NCBI GenBank assembly: GCA_005883075.1
Contig: VBAX01000053.1
Location: forward strand, 1-34,402
Reading direction: 5' to 3'
Source of the DNA: Candidatus Bathyarchaeota archaeon
GTDB taxonomy: Archaea; Thermoproteota; Bathyarchaeia; 40CM-2-53-6
Length of the DNA: 34,402 bases
Part shown: in pieces, positions 18,071-26,800 of the stretch
How positions within the stretch are numbered: the first letter of the stretch is position 1
Layout: every line of letters starts with the position of its first letter
Translations under genes and position numbers: made by a program
Notes under the pieces: generated by a model
The model's database searches: none
Told to the model about the DNA's origin: nothing
The model's input: only the letters and a program-made list of their open reading frames with translations

Positions 18071-18481
18071 AATCGGAAAACGGACCGTCTGCTGATTAAG
18101 ACTTCGTTTACATCAGGCAATCTAGTCAGTCGAATCCGGTCAGGGTTTCAGCGAGCAGCATCGAAAAATGCAATCGGGTTGATGCTTTTCCGGATAATTG
18201 GCGAGTTACACGAAAATGTGAATCCGAGGGTCCCCAAGGCGCATTTCTTGTAGCCGGGAATGTAAATTTTGTCGGGGAGAGAGTCTATCCCTCATCTACT
18301 ATCTAACAACGTGACCATTCGGTTGCGTTACTGGTAATATAGTGTCGAGGGCAACGCTCCAAAAATTCGCAAGCACCGATCACTTTCCTGCCAAATCCGA
18401 CGACACCGATGATGCTGGGTGCAACTTGATCTGCAAATGAATCTCTTACCAAACCCTCAAACTTACGAGCAGTTCCCGACC

Positions 18482-19276
18482 ATGATCCTAAGCTTCGCGA
18501 ACAACAAAGGAGGAACCGGCAAGACCACAACCGCCGTCAACCTCGCCACCGCGCTGGCACAACTAGGAAGAAGAGTTCTGCTCGTGGACCTTGATCCGCA
18601 GGGAAGCGCTACAGTCAGCCTCGGCTTCCAGAAATCCAAACTTCTCTACACGGTCTACGATGCGCTTGCTCAGTCGAGAAAGATCGAAGAGGTAATGCTT
18701 GGAACCAAGGTCGAGAATCTCACGCTTGTCCCTAGCAATCTGGATCTTGCCGGAGCAGAGGTCGAGCTATCCTCCATTCCCGGCCGCGAATTCGTGCTGC
18801 GAGAGGCTCTTTCTGTTGCGAGGCGGAAGTACGACGCGATCCTGATCGATTGCCCACCAAACATCGGGATCCTTACTGTTAACGCAATCGTCGCCTGCGA
18901 CCTCATGGTCGTTCCAGTGCAATCCGAATTCCTTTCAATGGACGGGCTGCCGACACTGCTAAAGTTCATGCGAATCGTAAAATCCCGTGCGAAAACCGAT
19001 TTCGACTATCGAATACTACTCACCCTCTATGACAAGAGAACAGGGCTATCGAAGAAAATTGTCCAACAACTCAGAACCTCGTTCGGAGAACACATACTCA
19101 AAATCGTCATCCCACGATCTATCCGGATGGCGGAGGCCCCCAGCAAAGGAATACCAGGCATCATCTACAGCCCTAGAAACGCGGCCTCGGAAGAATACCG
19201 GCGTCTCACAAAGGAACTGTTGGAAGGCTCTCTTGCAGACACCGTTCTAACCAAACTTGGATCCGCAGCGGACTGA
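18482..19276 (+). CDS. ParA/Soj-family ATPase
   Basis: NNKGGTGKTTTAVNLATALA deviant Walker A, VLLVDLDPQGSATVSLG, ILIDCPPNIGILTVNAI; ATG at 18482 preferred over the upstream start at 18419. Confidence 0.92.
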   Translation: MILSFANNKGGTGKTTTAVNLATALAQLGRRVLLVDLDPQGSATVSLGFQKSKLLYTVYDALAQSRKIEEVMLGTKVENLTLVPSNLDLAGAEVELSSIPGREFVLREALSVARRKYDAILIDCPPNIGILTVNAIVACDLMVVPVQSEFLSMDGLPTLLKFMRIVKSRAKTDFDYRILLTLYDKRTGLSKKIVQQLRTSFGEHILKIVIPRSIRMAEAPSKGIPGIIYSPRNAASEEYRRLTKELLEGSLADTVLTKLGSAAD

Positions 19277-19963
19277 ATCACCTTTGGCCAACGGCGTCAA
19301 CGGCGGCGTTAAGAGAAAGCGGCGGCCAGCCCAGAAGGGCGTTCAGGCGGTATTCACTCCCGACGCCGGTTGGAAGGGACGAGCCCAGGTTGTACTCGGG
19401 CTCATCGCGATTGGAGTCGGCACCGTTGCGTGGGTCTATTCTACGCGTGGTCTCAGAGGATTGGGACTGGGCGATCATATCCCATGGGACTCTTCTGTGT
19501 CGGCTTTTCTCCTCTCTCTCTCTCCGTACCTCTTTTGATCGGTGGAGTAGGCCTTTGTACCTACTACCTTGCAATGAGGAGAACTTGGCGGGCAAGGAGT
19601 CGGATTGAGTCGGCTTTGTACGAACTCGAGGTGCTAGTTGGGCAAAAGAGCACCTCGCAAGAATCTCCACCTGTCGTTGGAGTTGCCATGGACGCGAAGC
19701 AGGCCGGAAGAAAGTCGTTCGGTCCGCCATCCAAGGCTCTATCGATTGCGCTTGTCGAAGCGATTGTAATGATCATGATCTACGGTGGCCTTGTGCGAGA
19801 GTATAGCTCGAATGTGAATATGCAGAACTGGATCCGAGCCAATTTTGCTCTGGGGCGTTACTTTCTCAACGACTATGGACTGCTGATTCTTGCTGGGCTC
19901 TTAGGGATCGCAATATTCCGACTCATACCGAGAAGGCTTCAATCAAGGAACCTCCAAGGCTAG
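19257..19963 (+). pseudogene. Predicted membrane protein split by a frameshift at a (CT)6 tract
   Basis: Frame of 19257..19538 stops at SLSPYLF*; deleting one CT unit gives ...AFLLSLSVPLLIGGVGLCTYYLAMRRTW..., joining the C-terminal part of ORF 19370..19963. Confidence 0.65.
19512..19523. repeat. (CT)6 dinucleotide tract
   Basis: ctctctctctct read directly. Confidence 0.95.
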
Positions 19964-20045
19964 TTCCAGCGCTGGGCCAAGAAACAGTGATGGGGCCGTA
20001 TTGTCTATCACCGCGGCATTCCACCCTATGCCCGAGAATGGTCTA

Positions 20046-20612
20046 CTAAGCGACGATCTTTGCTGGAAGAACCTTCTGGAAGATCTCTAACGCATTCGTG
20101 GCGTATTCTCGGAGGATTGTTTCTCTAGTCTGGGTTTGTCTTCTTGGCTTGAAATACGCGCCCAAGGGCACCATGTAGAACTTTATCATCATCTCAGAAT
20201 TTGGTGTTTGTCGATAGACCAACTCAAAGTCGTATACTTGGAACACTTCCTTTTGCATTCGCATCGTCAGCCGGACGAAAAAGTCGTATTTGCGAGGTTT
20301 CTGCTCTTCCTTCTTCAGCGTTAGCGAGATAGCCGCTTCATGGGGGACTGCAAGGTTCGCCGTATCCGCGGTCAATGAATCTAGGCTGGTCTCCTCGTAG
20401 TCTTCAAGGGTCTTTGGCACTACGTCAGTGACTAGTGCGGTCCCATAGCTCATCTCGCGACGAAGCCAAAAGTTGCCTCTCGTACTTTTCTGACGGACGA
20501 AGATCGAGCGGCGGTCAGTCACTAGAATGGCGTACTCTTTCGGATATTCCTCGCCCGGCACGATAACCCTATGGATCAGCGCTAGCCTCGTCTCAGGTGT
20601 CACGCTCGCCAT
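20046..20612 (-). CDS. Conserved-looking hypothetical protein
   Basis: 188 aa ORF with soluble alternating beta-rich composition; no antisense ORF of similar quality. Confidence 0.65.
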   Translation of the reverse strand: MASVTPETRLALIHRVIVPGEEYPKEYAILVTDRRSIFVRQKSTRGNFWLRREMSYGTALVTDVVPKTLEDYEETSLDSLTADTANLAVPHEAAISLTLKKEEQKPRKYDFFVRLTMRMQKEVFQVYDFELVYRQTPNSEMMIKFYMVPLGAYFKPRRQTQTRETILREYATNALEIFQKVLPAKIVA

Positions 20613-20733
20613 CTCTCACCCAGCTCCACTCGATCTTGTTTTTAGTTCTACCCCCAAAGGGCTTGGAACTCATCGACTGAAAATCTGGACCTTAGTTTTC
20701 TTCAGGTTGAAGAGCAGAGAACGAGATCTGATA

Positions 20734-21348
20734 CTAGGTCAGCTTGTTGCCGCAGTTCTTGCAGTATCTAGCTTCGGTCGGGTTCAGGGTTCCACATGAA
20801 ACGCAGGAAGCCGAGGTCAGCAAAGCTCCACACTTGATACAGTGCTTTGCACCGGCAATGAGCGGGGCGCTGCATCTTGAGCATTTGCCGATGCTCGGAG
20901 ATTCTTCTGGGGGTTTGGCTGGTGCGAACGCGCTAGGCGAGAACACATCCGATAGGATCACCACGTCTCCGACTGTCGCGATTTTTTCGTGTCCCAGCTC
21001 GAACTCGCGCGGCAAATCCCTCTCGTCTAGTAGGGTCTTGAATTGTTCCTTGTCAACTGAAAGGACGAATGATCTGACGTCACCGGTGTCGTTTGAGATG
21101 GCTTTACGGACCCGGCCCACGATCATGCCATGGGAATCTATCACCTGGAGGCCGTTGAGGGCCTCGATTCTCGCGTGCGCGTCCTTGACAAGCGTCGGCT
21201 CGGATGGCCGATCGACGTATTTCTCGCAGGCGTAACAGTACCATCTTTTCTGGTGAGATTTTGTCCGGATGAATGTTAAGGACTGACTGCAGTCTGGGCA
21301 TCGTGCCTTGGGTTCTTCCTCGAACATGGTGGGCATACCGGATTTCAA
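20734..21348 (-). CDS. PRC-barrel-like protein flanked by N-terminal and C-terminal zinc ribbons
   Basis: CPDC...CYAC N-terminal; GLQVIDSHGMIVGRVRKAISNDTGDVRSFVL PRC-barrel pattern; CSRC..CIKC..CVSC..CKNC C-terminal. Confidence 0.8.
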   Translation of the reverse strand: MKSGMPTMFEEEPKARCPDCSQSLTFIRTKSHQKRWYCYACEKYVDRPSEPTLVKDAHARIEALNGLQVIDSHGMIVGRVRKAISNDTGDVRSFVLSVDKEQFKTLLDERDLPREFELGHEKIATVGDVVILSDVFSPSAFAPAKPPEESPSIGKCSRCSAPLIAGAKHCIKCGALLTSASCVSCGTLNPTEARYCKNCGNKLT

Positions 21349-21477
21349 GAAATAGTCTTGCCGGAAATTGCCAATATTACCATTTTACATAGTTAACATC
21401 TTCGCCAAGACCACAGATTTTCTCTCGCACGTGTCAAAAATTCGAAGATCGATATGGCACTCGTTCGTGAACGCGAT

Positions 21478-21495
21478 TTGACTCGTTCGAGTCAA
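21478..21495. promoter_or_regulatory. Perfect inverted repeat TTGACTCG-TT-CGAGTCAA (candidate operator)
   Basis: 8-2-8 palindrome between divergent genes; ACTCGTTCG also occurs 22 bp upstream at 21459. Confidence 0.45.
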
Positions 21496-21686
21496 TTCTG
21501 TTGTTCCATGGGGCGCTAACTTTCAAGCAGGACTCTATTTTGCCGGACTACTCTATTTACGGAAAAAAGTAGTCTCGAAGGTTACGATAAGCCTTTCCGC
21601 GATTGCCGGCAGCGCAGCGAGTCGCCTTTGCCTGCAGCAAGCGTTAGGCGTTATTACTCCGTGGCGATTGGATCATCTGTGGTATC

Positions 21687-22322
21687 TTGAAGAAAAGCGT
21701 TAGGCAACTTCTCACGAAAATCTACGGTGGTCGGGCTGATGCTCATCTCGACCTTTATCGGCTGTCAAATCAACATCGGCGTAAGCATGGGCGAGATTGC
21801 GACATGTTTCCCAGCGACCCGTTTCAGGCACCCCTATGGACTGTGCTGTCATCATTGACACATGCGAGAAGAATATTGGAGGTAGGGTGCGGTCATGGAT
21901 ACACGGCTGCAGTGATGGCCTCAGCGGGTGGACCCGATTGTCGCGTGGACACGATTGAAGGAGACCCGGATCACGCGGACCTTGCCGAGCAGGCTTTCAA
22001 GCAAAGAGGGCTATCCAAACGCATCTGCGTCCTCCGTGGCCGAGGACTGAACCTCCTTCCTCGACTGAAGACTCGTTATGACGTCGTGTTTCTGGACGGT
22101 GATTGGCGCGAATACCTACGATACATTCCACATCTCCGTCGTCTCACGCGTCCCGGCAGCATTATTGTAACTGCGAATCTAAACCCACTCTTTGGCGGCT
22201 GGGGCGGAAGGTTGCCAGGAAAGCCAGCGATAGAATCTTACCTGACACGGCTTCTAAGAGATCCACAATTCCGCACATACGTGGTTCCTGGCGAATGGCA
22301 CTCAATCAGCGTGCGCGTCTAG
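21687..22322 (+). CDS. Class I SAM-dependent methyltransferase (O-methyltransferase-like)
   Basis: RRILEVGCGHGYTAAVMASAGGPDCRVDTIEGD motif I, YDVVFLDGDW. Confidence 0.85.
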   Translation: MKKSVRQLLTKIYGGRADAHLDLYRLSNQHRRKHGRDCDMFPSDPFQAPLWTVLSSLTHARRILEVGCGHGYTAAVMASAGGPDCRVDTIEGDPDHADLAEQAFKQRGLSKRICVLRGRGLNLLPRLKTRYDVVFLDGDWREYLRYIPHLRRLTRPGSIIVTANLNPLFGGWGGRLPGKPAIESYLTRLLRDPQFRTYVVPGEWHSISVRV

Positions 22323-22443
22323 TGCTCGGAGTGTCATTGATTTGGTGAGCAATAGGCACTAATCGATACATTTGCATAGAATAGTTTCAGTAGGCTGACC
22401 CCTCTAAGTTGTTGCCGGCAATTGATCTGACGAACTGATAGCT

Positions 22444-22593
22444 ATGGGTCTGGAATACATCCAATTGGCTCCGCATTTCGTAAGGGAAGTTCTCGAGATT
22501 TACGAAGCCTGGAATGGAAAGGACGGCGTGCCGAAGAAGATTCAGGAACTCATGATGGTCCTTGAGGTCGAAGTTTCTGAACGGTACAAATGA
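22444..22593 (+). CDS. 49-aa small ORF
   Basis: ATG...TGA encoding MGLEYIQLAPHFVREVLEIYEAWNGKDGVPKKIQELMMVLEVEVSERYK; amphipathic helical look; not in supplied ORF list. Confidence 0.4.
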   Translation: MGLEYIQLAPHFVREVLEIYEAWNGKDGVPKKIQELMMVLEVEVSERYK

Positions 22594-22745
22594 CTCCCAC
22601 TTTCTCTTGGAGAATGTACACGATGGAACCAGAGGATTAGGGATTAGAATTTCCCGATTAGAAGGGCGCGTTGAGTGTTATGTTCAAAATTGTTGGCTTA
22701 TCTGTTGAGCATCCGTCTGATGAGGCATTGCCTCGGAGGTGAAGA

Positions 22746-22982
22746 GTTTCGAAGAAGATAGCTCTCATACTACTAGTCGCGGCCGCAGTGCTGATTCCAA
22801 CGGTAGCCATCCTCCACGCAGCAGATACCTCCCCGAGCAATACCACTGCAAGTCATAATGATGAGCAACATGATCAAGATCAGAACCATCAGGATCACGA
22901 TGACAACGAGACCTCAGATGACAATTCAGTGATTCACGCCGACCTCGACGACACTAACGAGAACGCGGCAGACATGGACTAA
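22746..22982 (+). CDS. Secreted Asp/His/Asn-rich acidic peptide (signal peptide plus low-complexity tail); start codon uncertain
   Basis: Reading upstream of listed GTG 22788 gives VSKKIALILLVAAAVLIPTVAILHAADTSPSN..., a good signal peptide; GGAGGTGA at 22735-22742 precedes it, but no ATG/GTG/TTG in frame before 22788. Confidence 0.5.
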   Translation, partial: VSKKIALILLVAAAVLIPTVAILHAADTSPSNTTASHNDEQHDQDQNHQDHDDNETSDDNSVIHADLDDTNENAADMD

Positions 22983-23002
22983 GCCAAGCGTCGAGCCGGA
23001 TC

Positions 23003-23092
23003 TAGTCGACTCGACGGCACATCTTGCCCGTCTTTTGCCAACTCTTTCCCAGCTCAGGGCTGTACTTGATCCATCGGAACTTTCCCTTCATA
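23003..23092 (-). CDS. 29-aa Lys/Arg-rich micro-ORF downstream of PPTase
   Basis: ATG...TAG encoding MKGKFRWIKYSPELGKSWQKTGKMCRRVD, beginning just after the PPTase stop. Confidence 0.3.
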
Positions 23093-23099
23093 GCACAGC

Positions 23100-23822
23100 C
23101 TAGAAGTGGCTCGCCGAAGTGGTCGTCGGGGTTGCGATGGCTAGGGAGCCCACAATTTGTTTCTCTTCCAGAGTCAACTCAAGAGATCTTAGAGACCAGG
23201 GCGGGGCTGATGTGCGATGAACGTGGTCTGAGTCGACTCCATGTCCCAGCATCTTCGCAAACGCTTCCCTCCGCGTCCAAAGTTGATAGAAAAGGAGGCT
23301 ACGTTCGTTCAGGGATGAGCATTGGACTCGTTCGTTATCCTCTTGGTCAAGACAAGTATGGCTTATTGCCAGGATGTCCAAACCCGGATTCTCAACTTCA
23401 ATGTCGATGCCGACGTCACAGCCTAAAGCTGTAGCGATGCAGAGAAAGTTTTCCGAGTGCGAGACATTGAACCTCAACAATCGCTTTGACCGCAGACGCC
23501 TTCCAACAGTTGGGAGGCTCAAGCAAGGCTTACCACACTGGTTTCTGATGATTTCCAATTTTTCAGGTGCGATACCTGTCACTTCGCTCAATATGAGTCG
23601 CGTGAATACACGGCCAGCGAGGTATCGCTGGCGCTCTAGTGGGTTTTTGAGACGAGCCGCCTTAGCATGCTCGTCGGTCGAGAGCCATGAAAGTTGGGCC
23701 ATGTCAGTCTGCTGTTGATCTAGATCGGTGAACCAGACGCTAACACTCCTGTTGTCACTGAATGACTCATGACCGAAGCGATGAACGAAATCGTTGACTT
23801 GTTTCATCATGGTCGATGTCAA
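23100..23822 (-). CDS. Sfp-type 4'-phosphopantetheinyl transferase
   Basis: RFNVSHSENFLCIATALGCDVGIDIEVE and FYQLWTRREAFAKMLGHG motifs; start overlaps or closely follows NRPS stop. Confidence 0.9.
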   Translation of the reverse strand: MTSTMMKQVNDFVHRFGHESFSDNRSVSVWFTDLDQQQTDMAQLSWLSTDEHAKAARLKNPLERQRYLAGRVFTRLILSEVTGIAPEKLEIIRNQCGKPCLSLPTVGRRLRSKRLLRFNVSHSENFLCIATALGCDVGIDIEVENPGLDILAISHTCLDQEDNERVQCSSLNERSLLFYQLWTRREAFAKMLGHGVDSDHVHRTSAPPWSLRSLELTLEEKQIVGSLAIATPTTTSASHF

Positions 23823-26800
23823 TCGCTCCGTCTAGCAGGTATGCCCGCCCACGCCGTGTCAGCAGGGAGTGTTTCACCTTTCATCAGAAGGCTTAGCGAG
23901 TCGAGGTGGCTGTGGTCTTCCATCTGGCTGTCGTAAAGGACGATGGAGTAGGCGCCGATGTCGCACCGGTTGCCAACGGTGAGGTCGCTCGCTTTCAAGA
24001 CGCGATCCTCAAACAAATGGGTCTGCAAGACAGAGTCTTGATTGATACAGCAGTGGTCTCCGATTGTGACGAGGTCAAACTCGATCAATCCGGTTGTATG
24101 AATATAGACGCCCTTGCCAACCTTTGCGCCCATCAGGCGGAAATAGAGAGGGAGCAGGGGCGTGCCCTGTAGCGCATCAAGGGCTAGTGGCGTGGCAAGG
24201 AACTCGTAAAGCGCGTTAACTGCCTCAAGCCGCCACACATAGGTCGTATAGAGAGGATGCGTGAAGGGACGGAAACGTCCCATCACAAGCCACTTGGCAA
24301 GTATAACAGCTAGAGCCGCTCCCGCGCAGGCCGCCCCATATGTCACTGGTAGAAGTAGCAGTGCTTTGACGAGTCCAATACTGCTCATCAGAGCGAGGGT
24401 TGCTGAGATAACAGTCGTTGTGACGATTATGAACCCGGCTGAAGGTAAAGTCACGCGGAAGGCTTCGACAACAGCACGGACAAGCCGAGCTCTACGCGTT
24501 GGCTGGTAGGTTCGCTTCTCCGAGAAACTGGTGCTGGGTTCTCGGTGTGGAAGCCGGACTGGCGGGCTGCCGAGCCACGAGCCGCCGAGCTCGGAAGCTT
24601 GGCTGGGGTCTTGCGGTGGGAGTGTCAGGACACCAAGAAGCGAATTCTCGCCGATCGTGGTGCCTGCAGGGACAACTGCGCTATTGCCGACGAATGCTCG
24701 TTTGCCGATCTTTGTAGGGGCGATTGTCATCCAGCCGTTTTCAACACGGGATGGTCCTAAATCGACCTCGTCTGCTATTGTAGCCCCTTCTTCGATCGTG
24801 AGGAGGTCTGGTGTGGGCGTGGCGGCTGTTGAGAGTTCTACGTTGCGGCCTAGCTTCGCTCCTAGCGCCTTGAACCAGGGTGCAAGGTAGAGGGTGGCGC
24901 GTAGCTGAGCTGTTAGGTCAAGACTCAACGCGTAGAGCTGTTCAACTAGCCAGTTGCGGATGTAGAATGACCCGTGGACCCGGTAGGTCCCGGGCTTAAC
25001 GCGCTGAACTAGGAGCCATTTCGCAACCACGACCTCCAGCATAATGAGGATTGAGAACGTAGCTCCAACGAGTGGGACAGCGGCCGCGTAATAGAATGGA
25101 TGGGCGAGAGGGTTCATCTGGACGAGGACTAGGACGCCCGGTAGGATAGCTGCGAGAAGAAGAATCGGTAGGTTGAGGACTAGGCCCATGTATATGACAG
25201 GCGTTAGCGCGCGCCGAAGCAGGCCAGACCGAGGCCTTTCAGTTCGCCAAACATCTGGGCGAGAGACTTTGCGGGCGGGAGACCCTGCCCAGGATTCCCA
25301 TGTGGGTATGCGGGCGCCGGGCTGGAGTAATGATAGGTCCTCGAGCCGTGCGTTGTCCTCCAACTCTGTTTCTTCAGACAGAACGCTGCGTGTCCCGACG
25401 AAGCAGTTCTGGCCTATCCGGATAGACCCTATGATCAGCTGTGCTTGTTTGACAGTATAGCCGAGAAGAGACGCATCATCGTCGATGCATGACCCATCGC
25501 CTATCGTAACTTGGTCGAATGCGGCGATGTTCTCAGTCGCAAGCTGGACATTACGCCCGACGTGGACGCCGAACAGCCGATAGACGAATGGAAGTAGTGG
25601 GGTCCCTTCGAGATAGTCGATTGGTATGGAGCTTACGAGGGATTGCACGAACCACCAGCGGACGTAGTACCCGCTCCACAGCGGGTAGCGGCCGGCTTTG
25701 ACCTTGCCGATCACGAGCCACTTGGCTGCAACTGCTGCAACGAGAAGAACAGGAAAGATGATGACGGCTCCTGCAACCGCCCACGCGACAGATGAAAGGA
25801 TTGAATGTCCAGTTAGTTGGAGATAAAAGAAGACCAGGTAAGGTGTCATCCACTCCAGTGCTCGGAAGCCGAAGACGAAGTAGAGGAGGAATGTCTGGAC
25901 GAGGCCTGCGCCAAGGTTCCCTTTCGCCTTAGCCTGGCCTATCTTGTTGTCTAGGGCCGCCTGCGTTCTTGCGTCTGTTCCTGAAAGTGATGACTTGTCG
26001 AGTTTGGCGGCGAGGGTTGAGATTGTCGGGTTTTCGTACACATCAGCGACCGAGAGACGTGAGTAGAGTGGGTCTTTTCGAAGCTCGGAAACCATCCGTG
26101 CAGCGAGAAGAGAGTGACCGCCGAGATCGAGGAAAAAGTCATCCTCGACAGAAACGGGCTGGGGGTGAAAGAGAGTGTTCCAGGCCTCCAAGATTCGACT
26201 TTCAGTCTCGCTCCGGGGAAGTTTGAGGTCCAAGCGGTTGGGCGAAAGCAATGTCGGTTTGGGGAGTGACGCGCGATCCAGCTTGCCGCTGGGAAGCCTG
26301 GGCAACTCCATGACCGTCTCAATAAGGGACGGAACCATGTAGGCTGGCAAACGGTCACGAAGGTGCAGACGGAGACGGTCCGGGTCTATGCTAGCCCAGT
26401 CCCTGGGAACAACATAACCGACGAGCTGCTTGAGACCCCGGATATCTTCGCGGACCGTGCAGGCAGCCGAGAGGACGCTAGCTTCCTCCATGAGCACGGA
26501 TTCTATCTCGGCTAGTTCTATCCGGAAGCCGCGAAGCTTCACTTGGCCGTCACTCCGGCCGAGGAATTCGAGGTTTCCCTCAGCATCAAACCTGCCAAGG
26601 TCGCCTGTTCGGTAGAGTCGCGTTTCGACCTCGCCTTTCTGCACATACGGATCCTGAATGAATCGCGCCAGAGTTTCTTTCGGTCGTCCAACGTATCCGC
26701 GCGCCACTCCGATCCCACCAATACAGATCTCCCCAGTCGCGCCCTCGGGTACCGGATGTAGGGTCTCGTCGAGAATGCGGACACGATACCCAGGTAGCGG

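Noticed and set aside
18303-18530. Minus-strand 75-aa ORF upstream of ParA
   Set aside because: Overlaps the ParA start region antisense, no motif, poor composition.
24531-24890. Multiple plus-strand ORFs across 23906-27453
   Set aside because: Antisense frames within the NRPS gene; composition reflects reverse complement of coding sequence.
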